A stretch of 64,000 bases of DNA from Achromobacter denitrificans NBRC 15125 (GTDB lineage Bacteria > Pseudomonadota > Gammaproteobacteria > Burkholderiales > Burkholderiaceae_B). Positions 1 to 8,186 of this stretch are shown here, in pieces. Location: assembly GCF_001571365.1 (NCBI RefSeq), contig NZ_BCTQ01000014.1, positions 1-64,000 of the forward strand. The letters run 5' to 3'. Position 1 is the stretch's first letter. Each line of letters starts with the position of its first letter. The translations under genes were made by a program, and so were the position numbers. The notes under the pieces were generated by a model. That model made no database searches and was not told where the DNA came from. It saw only the letters and a list, made by a program, of their open reading frames with translations.

Positions 1-365
1 GGCTCGACGGCGGGCGGCGCGGCCCTGCGCCCGGCGTCGCCCCGGCCTTGCCAGGCCAGCCGTTCACGCATCAGCGTCTGCACCCGCTCCATCAGCTGCG
101 TCACGCTGCGGGCAAGCGCCACGCGCCGCGGCAAGCCGGGAATCGAGAGCTCCAGCGCCTTGCGGTCCTCGCGCGCCCAGGCCAGGGCCGTGTCGCGCTG
201 GATGACCGCCGCGCGCAGCCGCATGGATTCGGCCTCCAGGTAGAGGATCCGCGCCGCCTGCGCGGCCAGCAGCCGGCTGCAATGCGATTGGGCCTGCCCG
301 TAGGCGGCCAACAGCGCGGCGTGTTCGCGGCGCAGGTTCTGGCTTTCGGAGGAAGAAGGATGCAT
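1..365 (-). CDS. Coiled-coil protein, N-terminal part (cut by window edge)
   Basis: An open frame with no stop runs from an ATG at 365 down to the window edge, giving about 121 residues. The start reads MHPSSSESQNLRREHAALL and is followed by long amphipathic helices rich in Leu, Ala, Arg and Glu (for example ARILYLEAESMRLRAAV), typical of a cytoplasmic coiled coil. The style resembles the N-terminal half of betaproteobacterial DUF2325 proteins, whose Rossmann-like cysteine domain would lie outside the window; this is recollection, not proof. A Fur-like box lies about 60 bases upstream of the start, which suggests iron control. Overlapping frames on both strands here show no protein-like composition. 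The frame choice is fairly sure; the family is not. Confidence 0.6.
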   Translation of the reverse strand, partial: MHPSSSESQNLRREHAALLAAYGQAQSHCSRLLAAQAARILYLEAESMRLRAAVIQRDTALAWAREDRKALELSIPGLPRRVALARSVTQLMERVQTLMRERLAWQGRGDAGRRAAPPAVE

Positions 366-423
366 CGCGGCCCTCGAAGCGGATAAGGGAGCGGCGCGTC
401 TTGCGCGCCCGGTCAGTCAAGAT

Positions 424-446
424 GATAAATGAGAACCACTCTCTTT
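424..446. promoter_or_regulatory. Fur-like box
   Basis: Positions 428-443 read AATGAGAACCACTCTC and match 14 of 16 bases of the well-known Fur core AATGAGAATCATTCTC. The box lies in an AT-rich patch within otherwise GC-rich DNA, upstream of the minus-strand coiled-coil gene (start 365) and about 200 bases upstream of the flhD-like gene. It most plausibly controls the former. The match is seen; Fur binding is inferred. Confidence 0.55.
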
Positions 447-642
447 TATACCTATGCCCCTACGCTTCGCATGGCACCGGGAAATCCACTACTGACGCAA
501 CCAAGTCGCTTAAATATGATCGACAATCGGCACGCCGGCCCGCTCCCGGGTTCGGACCAGACGCCTCCAGCGAGGGCGCCACGCGCCTTCTTTCGCCGTC
601 GCCATGCCCCGGCAGCGGCCTTAACGACGTCTGGGGTGTCCC

Positions 643-939
643 ATGCCGAAATCCACCGAACTGCTCCGCGACATACACGAAACCAATCTGATGTACCTGC
701 TGCTGTTGCAGCGCCTGGCGCGCGCCGGCGACCCGGCGTCGGCCGGCGTGCCGATGTCGGACCAGGCCTGCCGCTGGCTGGCGGGACGCGGCCACGAAGA
801 GCTGGTCAAGCTGGCGCAGTCCAGCGTGCTGCTGGCCCGGCTGGACCTCTCCCCGGACATGCTGCTCTCGGCCCTGAGCCGGGGGCTCGATGCCACCCTG
901 GCGGGCAGCGCCGCGGCGCCGGCCTTGGATCGCCATTGA
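643..939 (+). CDS. FlhD-family transcriptional regulator, orphan
   Basis: The 98-residue protein matches FlhD of enterobacteria along most of its length: STELLRDIHETNLMYLLLLQ corresponds to the FlhD N-terminus (SELLKHIYDINLSYLLLAQ), followed by a region ending in EELVKLAQSSVLLARL, like FlhD MVKLAETNQLVCHF. FlhD normally forms a heterohexamer with FlhC to activate flagellar class II promoters. No flhC follows: the next gene is a minus-strand exporter ending at 998. It may partner a distant FlhC or have another job. Length is slightly below the usual 105-119. The ribosome site before ATG 643 is weak. Family assignment is firm; a flagellar role is not shown here. Confidence 0.8.
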   Translation: MPKSTELLRDIHETNLMYLLLLQRLARAGDPASAGVPMSDQACRWLAGRGHEELVKLAQSSVLLARLDLSPDMLLSALSRGLDATLAGSAAAPALDRH

Positions 940-951
940 ATCGCCATTTAA

Positions 952-966
952 GCGCCTTCGAGGCGC
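952..966. terminator. Short hairpin between convergent genes
   Basis: GCGCCT (952-957) pairs with AGGCGC (961-966) around a three-base loop, between the flhD-like stop at 939 and the stop of the minus-strand exporter at 998. There is no T run, so it is only a possible bidirectional terminator. Confidence 0.35.
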
Positions 967-997
967 CCTCTAGCGGCACGCCGGGCAGGCGCTCGTA

Positions 998-2320
998 TCA
1001 GGAAGCGCGCCCGACGGCGGCCGCGGCCGCCACCCGGCTGGTCCGCCAATACAGTCCGGCGCTGATCGCCAGCGCGAGCGCCAGCAGGCCGCCCGTCATC
1101 TCGGCCACGCCGCGCCAGGCGCCCGTCGTCCAGAACTGGCCGCCCAGGGCGCCCAGCACGCTGGAGCCCACGTAGTACACCAGCAGGTAGAGCGAAGCGG
1201 CCAGCGCCTTGTAGCCGCGCGCCATCTGCCCGACCCAGCCGCTGGCCACCGCGTGGGCGGCGAAGAAGCCGAAGGTGAACACCACGATGCCCGCGATCAG
1301 CACGGGAAGCGAATCCGACAGCGTGAGCAGCAGGCCCGCCAGCGCCAGGCCGGTCGCGGCGCCGAGCATCGCGCCACGACCGTGGCGGTCCGCCAGCCGG
1401 CCGAAGTAGGTAGAGGCGAAGATCCCCACCAGATACACCACGAAGATGAATCCGATGAAGGTCTGGCTGAGGGAAAACGGCGGCAGCAGCAGGCGGAAGC
1501 CGACGTAGTTGTAGACGGTGACGAACGCGCCCATCAGCAGGCCGCCCAGGGCGAACAGGCCGCAAAGCGGGCCGTTGCGCAAATGGGCGCGGGCGCCGGC
1601 GCGCACGTCGCCCCAGACGCCGGCCCATCCCCTGCCCCGCTGCGCGACGAAACGGCGCGAGGCGGGCAGCAGCCACACGAACATCACGGCCGCCGCCATG
1701 CCGAGCACGCCCAGCGTGCCCAGCGCGGCGCGCCAGCCGTAGTGGTCCGCGACCAGCCCGGTGATGACCCGTCCGGACAGCCCGCCGAAGGCGCTTCCGC
1801 TGATGTACAGCCCCATGGCGAATCCCAGGGTCTCGGGTTCGACCTCTTCGGCCAGGTAGGCTATGGCGACGGCCGGCACCCCGCCCATGGCCACGCCTTG
1901 CAGCGCGCGCAGCGCCAGCAGGCTGTGCCAGTCCGGCGCCATGGCGGCGACGGTGCCCAGCACGGCCGAGGCGAACAGCGACAGCGCCATGACGCGCTTG
2001 CGCGGCAGCGATTGCGAAAACAGGCCCACGAAGAAGATCGCCACCGCCAGCAGGCCGGTGCACAGCGACAGGACCAGGCTGCTTTGCGCGGGCGACACGC
2101 CGAAGGCGCGGGTGAACAGCGGCATCAGCGGCTGCACGCAATACAACAGCGAAAACGTGGAGAAGCCGGCCGCGAACAGCGCCCATTGGGCGCGGCGCAG
2201 CCCGGGCGTGCCGCGGGCAAGGTATTGGGGAGAGTCGGAATCGGTGGCGGAAACGGACGCGGCCGGCGCCGCCGCAGGCGCGGCGAGGTCGGAGGAGGAA
2301 TGGGCAGCAGGGGTAGACAT
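998..2320 (-). CDS. MFS transporter, YnfM-like (12-TMS efflux type)
   Basis: A 440-residue major facilitator protein with a hydrophilic Ala/Ser-rich N-terminal tail of about 40 residues, then about twelve hydrophobic segments. The first cytoplasmic loop is SQSLPRKRVMALS, in the place of MFS motif A, and RALQGVAMGGVPAVAIAYLAEE is close to E. coli YnfM (RALTGVALAGLPAVAMTYL...). Family members are sugar or drug exporters; the substrate is unknown here. It is divergent from a LysR regulator at 2480, a common arrangement for a regulator and its exporter. The chosen ATG at 2320 has only a weak ribosome site; a later in-frame start would remove the tail. Confidence 0.8.
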   Translation of the reverse strand: MSTPAAHSSSDLAAPAAAPAASVSATDSDSPQYLARGTPGLRRAQWALFAAGFSTFSLLYCVQPLMPLFTRAFGVSPAQSSLVLSLCTGLLAVAIFFVGLFSQSLPRKRVMALSLFASAVLGTVAAMAPDWHSLLALRALQGVAMGGVPAVAIAYLAEEVEPETLGFAMGLYISGSAFGGLSGRVITGLVADHYGWRAALGTLGVLGMAAAVMFVWLLPASRRFVAQRGRGWAGVWGDVRAGARAHLRNGPLCGLFALGGLLMGAFVTVYNYVGFRLLLPPFSLSQTFIGFIFVVYLVGIFASTYFGRLADRHGRGAMLGAATGLALAGLLLTLSDSLPVLIAGIVVFTFGFFAAHAVASGWVGQMARGYKALAASLYLLVYYVGSSVLGALGGQFWTTGAWRGVAEMTGGLLALALAISAGLYWRTSRVAAAAAVGRAS

Positions 2321-2418
2321 CGGAAATTCTCGGAAGGCAGCGGGAGGCGGACCGGCTCACGCCGTAAACGGCGCCGCGGAGGCTTACACCCGCCCAATCA
2401 AGGTAGACTTTTCCGCTC

Positions 2419-2435
2419 CATATGTCCAATATATG
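2419..2435. promoter_or_regulatory. Inverted repeat, candidate LysR operator
   Basis: CATAT (2419-2423) and ATATG (2431-2435) form an inverted repeat with a seven-base spacer in the AT-rich 159-base gap between the divergent exporter and LysR gene. Its position and dyad shape fit a LysR recognition site. Binding by the adjacent regulator is inferred. Confidence 0.45.
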
Positions 2436-2479
2436 AAACTACTATCTATCATATTTAAAAACGATGGAGCCGCGCCGCC

Positions 2480-3376
2480 ATGGAACTGCGCCACCTGCGT
2501 TACTTCACCGCCGTCGCCGAAGAACTGCATTTCACGCGGGCGGCGGCGCGGCTGGGCATCGGCCAGCCGCCCCTGAGCCAGCAGATCCAGCAGCTTGAGC
2601 GCGAAATCGGCACGCCGCTATTCCTGCGGCTGCCGCGCGGCATCGCCCTGACCGAAGCCGGCACGCAGTTCCTGGAAGACGCGCGCGCCATCCTGGCCAG
2701 CGCCGACCGCGCCGTGGACACGGCGCGCCGTCTGGGGCGCGGCGAACGCGGCGCGATCGCCGTGGGCTTCACGGCCTCGGCCGTCTTCCATCCCTACCTG
2801 CCGCGGGCCATCCGCGCCTACCGCGACCGCTATCCGGGCGTGCGAGTCACGCTCACCGAAAGCAACACGATCTCGCTGTTGCGCGGCCTGCGCGCGGGCG
2901 ACGTGGACGTGGCCTTCGTGCGCCCGCCCTACGTGCTGGATCCGGAGTTCGCATCCGAGCGCGTGCTGGACGAACCCATGCTGGTCGCCCTGCCCCCGGA
3001 CCACCCTCTTAGCCGCAAGCGCGCCATCCCCATGGCCGCCCTGGCCGACGAGGACTTCGTGCTGTATCCGCGGCCCATCGGCGCCGGCCTGTACGACGCC
3101 ATCCAGTCCGCCTGCCAGCGGGCCGGCTTCCTGCCGCGGGTCATCCAGGAAGCGCCGCAGATGGCCTCCATCGTCAGCCTGGTCGCCGCCGGCGTCGGCA
3201 TTTCGGTGGTGCCGGCGGCCATGCGGCACATGGGCGCGCAAGGCATCGAATACCGGCCCATCAAGGGCGACGCGCCGCATGCGCTCCTGGACATGGCCTA
3301 CCGCCGCCACGACCGCTCGACCGCGGCGGGCAACGCCGTCGACATGCTGCGCGAACTGGCCCATCCCGAAACCTGA
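2480..3376 (+). CDS. LysR-family transcriptional regulator
   Basis: A 298-residue LysR regulator. The N-terminal winged helix-turn-helix is clear (MELRHLRYFTAVAEELHFTR, then QPPLSQQIQQLEREIGTPLF, residues 1 to about 60), followed by a periplasmic-binding-like effector domain with the usual VGFTASAVFHPYLPRAIRAY start. It resembles the BenM/CatR-like group in this opening, but the ligand is unknown. It is divergent from the YnfM-like exporter, so control of that gene and itself is the natural guess. The start ATG at 2480 is supported by GGAG ten bases upstream and by the conserved first residues. Confidence 0.85.
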   Translation: MELRHLRYFTAVAEELHFTRAAARLGIGQPPLSQQIQQLEREIGTPLFLRLPRGIALTEAGTQFLEDARAILASADRAVDTARRLGRGERGAIAVGFTASAVFHPYLPRAIRAYRDRYPGVRVTLTESNTISLLRGLRAGDVDVAFVRPPYVLDPEFASERVLDEPMLVALPPDHPLSRKRAIPMAALADEDFVLYPRPIGAGLYDAIQSACQRAGFLPRVIQEAPQMASIVSLVAAGVGISVVPAAMRHMGAQGIEYRPIKGDAPHALLDMAYRRHDRSTAAGNAVDMLRELAHPET

Positions 3377-3530
3377 GGCGTGGCAGGCAGTATTGCCCTG
3401 TCGCGTTTGACACCTTCTGTAAACCGGCTGCCGGGACGGCAATGTAAATTGTCGCGCTCGCCGGTCCCGCCCCGGATCCGGCGGCCCTCCAAGATTCCAA
3501 CCGCGTTCCAACTGCGTAAAAGGTGACCCC

Positions 3531-5186
3531 GTGCGACGTACCCTCCTGGCCTTGGCCATCGCGACGATTCCCGGCCTGGGCTCGGCCGCCGGGCTGGCCT
3601 CTTCCATCGGTGCCGTGACCGTCTACCAGGACCGCGCCGTGGTGACGCGGGCGGCCAGCAGCGAACTGCCGGCCGGCGAACACGAACTGGTGCTGGAAAA
3701 GCTGCCGGCCTCGCTGCAGGACAATTCCCTGCAGGTGTCCGCCAAGAGCACCGGCCAGGCCACCCTGCTGGACGTGAAGGTGCGCGACGCCTATCAGGCC
3801 GACACGCCGAACGAGCGCGTCAAGCAGCTGGAAGAACGGCTGCGCCAGCTCGAAGCCCAGCAGGCCTCGCTGGACGACGAGGCCGCGGTGCTGGACAACC
3901 AGCGCGAACTGGTGCTGATGATGCAGCGCGGCGCCACCGAGCCCGGCAAGGACGCCGGCCGCCTCACCCTGGACGAGCTGAAGTCCATCCAGTCGCTCAG
4001 CGCCGACACGCTGTCCAGGACACTTGCCGGGCTGCGCCGAGTGGCCGAGCAGAAGGCCGCGCTGGACCGCGACATCGCCGCGCTCCAGAACGAGCTCGGC
4101 CAGCTGCAGAACGCGCTGGGCCGTCGCACCAAGACCGTGACCTTGCGCGTGAACCTGGCGCGCGCCGGCAAGGTCGACCTGAACCTGTCGTATGCCGTGG
4201 CCGGCGCGCGCTGGACCCCGGCCTACGACGCGCGCCTGCGCCTGGCCGACCGCAGCGTGGACCTGGGCTATTTCGGCGTGATCCGCCAGAACACCGGCGA
4301 AGACTGGAACAACGTCAAGCTGACGCTGTCCACCGCCAGGCCGTCGCTGGGCGGCGGCGCGCCGTCGCTGCAACCGTGGATCGTCGACGTCGCGGCGCCG
4401 CCTCCGCCGCCGCCCTCGCCCGCTCCCCGCCCCGCCGCCTCGCCCTCCGCCAAGATGCAGGCCGAGATCGCCGCCGAGCGCCGCGCGCGGCACAGCCCCG
4501 CCTTCGCCGACGCCGCGGCCGAACCGGTGGCGGAGGCCGTCGAGCTGTCTACCGCGCAGGTGCAGAACGAAGCCACCAGCGCGTCCTTCCAGATCCGGAA
4601 TCCGGCCACGCTCCTGTCCGACAACGCCACGCAGCGCGTGGCCATCGCGACCGCCAAGCTGCCGGCCACGCTGCAATACCAATCCACGCCCGCGCTGCGC
4701 GAGGCGGTCTACCTGACCGCGCAGGCCAGCAACACCACCGACTTCCCCTTTTTGGCCGGTCCCCTGAACACTTTCCTGGACGACGCGTTCGTCGCGTCCG
4801 GCAGCCTGAAGGCCGTCATGCCGGGCGAAAAGGTCGAGCTGGCCATGGGCGCGGACGAAGGCATCTCCATCAAGCGCCAGCTGGTGAACCGCTATACCGA
4901 GAGCACGGGCTTTTCGGGCAGCGGCAAGCGCGTGACCTACGAATACAAGATCACCGTGAAGAACAACAAGGCCACCAAGGAGCAGGTGTCCTTCAAGGAC
5001 CGCCTGCCCGTCTCGCGCAACGAGAAGATCGTGGTCAAACTGCTCTCGCCCGCCGACCGCGAGGTCAAGCGCGAAGAAGACGGCCGGCTGGCCTGGGAGT
5101 GGGAGATGGAGCCGGGCAAGTCGCGCGAGACCGTGCTCAAGTTCTCCGTCGATTACCCCGGGGACATCGAGGTTTCGGGCCTCTGA
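3531..5186 (+). CDS. MuiA-family (DUF4139) secreted protein
   Basis: A 551-residue protein with a GTG start preceded by AAAGGTG at good spacing, and a Sec signal peptide (residues 1-19, ending LGSA). The N-terminal DUF4140-like segment (VTVYQDRAVVTRAASSELPAGEHELVLEKLP) leads to two coiled-coil stretches (about 85-125 and 170-200). A C-terminal DUF4139-like beta-rich region begins near NLSYAVAGARWTPAYDARL. A proline-rich linker sits near 290-305. This is the layout of 'mucoidy inhibitor A' proteins, whose biochemical role is not established. It stands alone on this strand between a LysR gene and a convergent flavoprotein gene. Family is secure; location is predicted periplasmic. Confidence 0.85.
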   Translation: MRRTLLALAIATIPGLGSAAGLASSIGAVTVYQDRAVVTRAASSELPAGEHELVLEKLPASLQDNSLQVSAKSTGQATLLDVKVRDAYQADTPNERVKQLEERLRQLEAQQASLDDEAAVLDNQRELVLMMQRGATEPGKDAGRLTLDELKSIQSLSADTLSRTLAGLRRVAEQKAALDRDIAALQNELGQLQNALGRRTKTVTLRVNLARAGKVDLNLSYAVAGARWTPAYDARLRLADRSVDLGYFGVIRQNTGEDWNNVKLTLSTARPSLGGGAPSLQPWIVDVAAPPPPPPSPAPRPAASPSAKMQAEIAAERRARHSPAFADAAAEPVAEAVELSTAQVQNEATSASFQIRNPATLLSDNATQRVAIATAKLPATLQYQSTPALREAVYLTAQASNTTDFPFLAGPLNTFLDDAFVASGSLKAVMPGEKVELAMGADEGISIKRQLVNRYTESTGFSGSGKRVTYEYKITVKNNKATKEQVSFKDRLPVSRNEKIVVKLLSPADREVKREEDGRLAWEWEMEPGKSRETVLKFSVDYPGDIEVSGL

Positions 5187-5192
5187 GAGCGG

Positions 5193-5211
5193 GCCCCGGC
5201 GCGGCCGGGGC
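5193..5211. terminator. Hairpin between convergent genes
   Basis: GCCCCGGC (5193-5200) pairs perfectly with GCCGGGGC (5204-5211) around a three-base loop, in the 29-base gap between the convergent muiA-like and flavoprotein genes. There is no T run, but the position suits a bidirectional terminator. Confidence 0.5.
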
Positions 5212-5215
5212 GCCC

Positions 5216-6526
5216 TTAGCGCATCTGGAAGGCTTCCTGGTGGAACAGCTCGCTCACCGGCATGCCGCGCCGGTGCAGGCCGTCCTTCAGCGCATCGGCA
5301 AAGCCCATCGGGCCGCAGAACCACACGCTGGGCCAGGGCGTGCCGGGCTTGTGCTCGGCCGCCAGCTCGGCCGCCGTGAGCGGCCGCTGCGTATCGCTGT
5401 AGCGCACGCGCAGCGTCACGTTCGGCACGCGGGCGCACAGCGCTTCGAGGCGCTGCGCGAACGGCGCGTCGTCGGCGTTGCGGGCACAGTAATACAAGGT
5501 GGCCACCGGCGCGCTGTCGGGCTGCGCCTGCAGCGCTTCCATCCATGAAATGAACGGCGTGACGCCGATGCCGGCGGCCACCCAGATCTGCGGGCGGCCA
5601 TCGTCGCGCTGGAAATCGAAACAGCCGTAGGGCCCTTCTATCGTGACCGCCTGGCCCACCGCGAGGCTCTTCTGCAGGCGCCGGGTGTAGTCCCCCAGCG
5701 CCTTGATCGAAAACTCCACGCGTCCGGTGCCGTCGTCCGCGCCCGACACCGTGAACGGATGGGCGCCTTCGCGGCGATCGGCCGTCAGGAAGGCAAACTG
5801 GCCGGCGCGGTGATGCCAATTGCCCTCCACCCTACAGGTCAGCGACAGGATGTCGTCCGACAGCCGGTTGATGGCGAGTACCTGGCCCCGGTAGCGCCGC
5901 CCGCGCCCGATGTTGCCGGTCAGGGCCATCAGCGCGCAGACGCCGCCCAGGGCGGTGCAGGCCCCCACCAGCCAGCCCGCCGGCTGCCACCACCAGGCCG
6001 CGGGCGTGAGCACCACGCCATGGAACGCGACCACCAGGAAAATCACGGCGGAAATGCGGTGGACCTGGCGCCAGATGTGATACGGGAAGCGGCTCCACAG
6101 CGTCAGCAGCACCAGGGCCACCAGGATCCACACCGCCCATTCCCCGATATCCTTGGCCGAGCCCCGGAACGCGTCGAGCAGCGCGGCCGCGCGCGGCGTC
6201 TTGGCGACGGGATCGAACATGGCCAGCAGCACGGGCTTGCCCACCTTGATCAGGTAATGCGCCGCCGCCAGCACCGTGGCCAGGATGCCGCTCCATTTGT
6301 GCAGCCGGTACATCTTGTCCAGCCCGCCCACCCGCGTCTCCAGCCACATCGGGCGCACGGCCAGCAGCATGATCAGCGTCATCAGCGCATAGGCGCCCAG
6401 GCCCGTCAGCAGGATGAGCTGGTCGCGCGCGGTCCAGATATTGAGTTCGGCGGGCGGCTGCGCCCAGTAGGCGCCGGCCCAGGCCAGCAGGGAAACCAAC
6501 AGTACGGCGGCCAGGATGCGTCGCAT
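5216..6526 (-). CDS. Ferric-reductase-like membrane flavoprotein oxidoreductase
   Basis: A 436-residue protein with an N-terminal multi-span ferric-reductase-like membrane domain carrying paired histidines suited to haem (LHKWSG, AAAHYLIKVG, VHRISAVIFLVVAFHGV). A ferredoxin-NADP-reductase-type module follows: FAD-binding HPFTVSG, nucleotide-binding GIGVTPFISW, and terminal WFCGPMGFADAL. It should pass electrons from NAD(P)H via FAD and haem across the inner membrane; the acceptor is unknown. The ATG at 6526 is chosen because ATGGAGCG lies upstream at good spacing and the first membrane segment begins at once; an upstream ATG at 6580 would add an 18-residue polar stretch. It is convergent with the MuiA gene. 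Confidence 0.82.
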   Translation of the reverse strand: MRRILAAVLLVSLLAWAGAYWAQPPAELNIWTARDQLILLTGLGAYALMTLIMLLAVRPMWLETRVGGLDKMYRLHKWSGILATVLAAAHYLIKVGKPVLLAMFDPVAKTPRAAALLDAFRGSAKDIGEWAVWILVALVLLTLWSRFPYHIWRQVHRISAVIFLVVAFHGVVLTPAAWWWQPAGWLVGACTALGGVCALMALTGNIGRGRRYRGQVLAINRLSDDILSLTCRVEGNWHHRAGQFAFLTADRREGAHPFTVSGADDGTGRVEFSIKALGDYTRRLQKSLAVGQAVTIEGPYGCFDFQRDDGRPQIWVAAGIGVTPFISWMEALQAQPDSAPVATLYYCARNADDAPFAQRLEALCARVPNVTLRVRYSDTQRPLTAAELAAEHKPGTPWPSVWFCGPMGFADALKDGLHRRGMPVSELFHQEAFQMR

Positions 6527-6720
6527 CGATTCATCGCTCCATCTCGAACCGGCGGCCCGCTCATCCGGCCTGGCCGCCACGGATCAATGGTAGTTCCGCC
6601 GGACGGGGGCTGGCCCCGCTTGAGGCGGCCTGCTTGATACGGGTCAAGCCTGTGCGCAATCGAAGCGGGCCGCAATCGTCCGGCAAGCGCCAGCATACCC
6701 GATGCCCCGCCCGCCGCGGG

Positions 6721-7950
6721 TCAATGATTGCGGCAGAACTCGATGAAGGCGTCGGGTTCGAGCGGCATGGAAATGCCGTAGCCCTGGGCCACGTCGCAGC
6801 CCAGCTCGCGCAGCAGCTGCACGTCGCGCTCGTGCTCCACGCCCTCGGCCACCACGCGGCGGCCCAGCACCCGCCCCATTTCGATCGCGGCGGCCACGAC
6901 CGCGCGCGAGGCCGGCTCGCGGTGCATGTGCACGATGAAGTCGCGGTCGATCTTGAGTTCGGTGAAAGGCATGGCCGAGAACAGGCGCATCGACGCGATG
7001 CCCGCGCCGAAATCGTCCATCGCCAGTTCGAAGCCCCGCACCCGAAGCAGGTTCAACACCGACGACAACGCCAGCCAGTCGGTCACGGGCTCGTCTTCCG
7101 TCAGCTCGACCTTGACCAGCCGGGCCGGCAGGCCGGCCTGCCCGACGCGCTGTTCCAGCAGGCCGGGCAGGTCGCGGGTGCAGAGCGTGGACGCGGACGC
7201 GTTGATGGCGATGGGCACGGCGATGTCCTCGGCGTACATGCGGCGCAGCACGTCGATGACGCGGTCCGTGACGCGGCTGAACAGCATGCGGTCCAGCCCC
7301 AGCCGGTGCGCCGCGGGCACGAAATCGACCGCCGAGATCACGCCCAGCTCCGGATGATCCCAGCGCGACAGGGCCTCGGCCGCCAGCACGCGGCCGGTGG
7401 ACAGGCTCATCTGCGGTTGCAGCACCACGCTCATGCCCTTGCCGGTGATGAGCGCATGGCCCAGCGCCACTTCCATCAGGTCGCGGCGCACGGCGTTCTG
7501 CCGGGGCGACGCGGCGTCGTCTTCGTCGATGCTGCGCAGCGCGGTCTTGATCGCCTGCTGCATGCCGGTGCGCGACACCGGCTTGGACAGCGCCTGGGCC
7601 GAGGGGCACCCCGCCTGCAGCGCCAGCCGCACGTGCGATTGCAGCAGCTCGTCGCTGAGGCTGCTGATCCAGATGATGGGCGGCATGCTCTTCAGCCGGC
7701 CGGCGTCGACCAGTCGGCGCAGTTCGTTGGGCAGGCGGGTGCCGTCGCCCTCGCCCATGACGATGTCGCTGACGACCACGTCGTAGAATTGCCGCGTCAG
7801 CGCGCCGATGGCCTCGGTGCTGCTGCCCACGCCCGCCACCCGCCGGTAACCGAGCGCCAGAAGCATGTTCTGGAGGTAGGCGCGTTCGACCGGATGATCC
7901 TCCACCAGGAGAATCCGTCGGGTCGCGCCAGCGTCGGTCTTAGGCATCAT
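6721..7950 (-). CDS. Response regulator with EAL c-di-GMP phosphodiesterase domain (RocR-like)
   Basis: A 409-residue two-domain protein. The receiver domain (about 12-135) has acidic residues E17/D18, phospho-acceptor D62 (VVVSDIVMG) and K123. The EAL domain (about 155-405) keeps the metal and catalytic set: E192 of EAL, N250, E282 in ELTE, D312 and D313 in MDDFGAG, K333 in LKID, E369 in AEGVE and Q389 in QGYG. It should therefore be an active c-di-GMP phosphodiesterase gated by phosphorylation, like Pseudomonas RocR/PvrR. No histidine kinase is adjacent. The start is ATG 7950, with a second ATG next to it at 7947. Confidence 0.88.
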   Translation of the reverse strand: MMPKTDAGATRRILLVEDHPVERAYLQNMLLALGYRRVAGVGSSTEAIGALTRQFYDVVVSDIVMGEGDGTRLPNELRRLVDAGRLKSMPPIIWISSLSDELLQSHVRLALQAGCPSAQALSKPVSRTGMQQAIKTALRSIDEDDAASPRQNAVRRDLMEVALGHALITGKGMSVVLQPQMSLSTGRVLAAEALSRWDHPELGVISAVDFVPAAHRLGLDRMLFSRVTDRVIDVLRRMYAEDIAVPIAINASASTLCTRDLPGLLEQRVGQAGLPARLVKVELTEDEPVTDWLALSSVLNLLRVRGFELAMDDFGAGIASMRLFSAMPFTELKIDRDFIVHMHREPASRAVVAAAIEMGRVLGRRVVAEGVEHERDVQLLRELGCDVAQGYGISMPLEPDAFIEFCRNH

Positions 7951-8141
7951 CTACCGTCCTAGTCATATAGGGCGGGCCCTTTGCAGGCGGCCGCGGGAAC
8001 TCTGTAGCCCTCATGCTACGGCATCCACGCGGTGGCTGTCCTTATCGCTAACGGGTTAATGCAGCAACGTCGCCGATAGGCGTAGGAATCGGCTGATCAA
8101 CCGGACGGAGGCAACCTGCCGTCGCGCCCGCCTCGGCGCGG

Positions 8142-8150
8142 TGCGATAAT
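8142..8150 (+). promoter_or_regulatory. Extended -10 promoter for aroG
   Basis: TGC GATAAT (8142-8150) is an extended -10 element located 37 bases before the aroG start codon. No convincing -35 lies 17 bases upstream, as is usual for extended -10 promoters. It predicts a leader of about 30 bases. Confidence 0.4.
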
Positions 8151-8186
8151 GGCGGTCTTTCCCGCATCTACGGCACGGAGCTTCCC

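Noticed and set aside
429-1175. A 248-codon plus-strand frame over the Fur box and flhD-like gene
   Set aside because: It has no protein-like pattern and overlaps the clear FlhD homologue in another frame.
948-2429. A 493-codon minus-strand frame overlapping the YnfM-like gene
   Set aside because: It is Arg/Ala/Gly-rich without membrane segments or family motifs, while the frame at 998-2320 encodes a clear MFS protein.
3407-3450. TTGACA and TAAATT as a promoter for the MuiA gene
   Set aside because: The two boxes are 32 bases apart, far from the 16-18 needed.
3261-5819. An 852-codon frame antisense to the MuiA gene
   Set aside because: The composition is His/Gly/Gln/Arg-rich, as expected of the antisense of GC-rich coding DNA; the plus-strand gene has a signal peptide and family domains.
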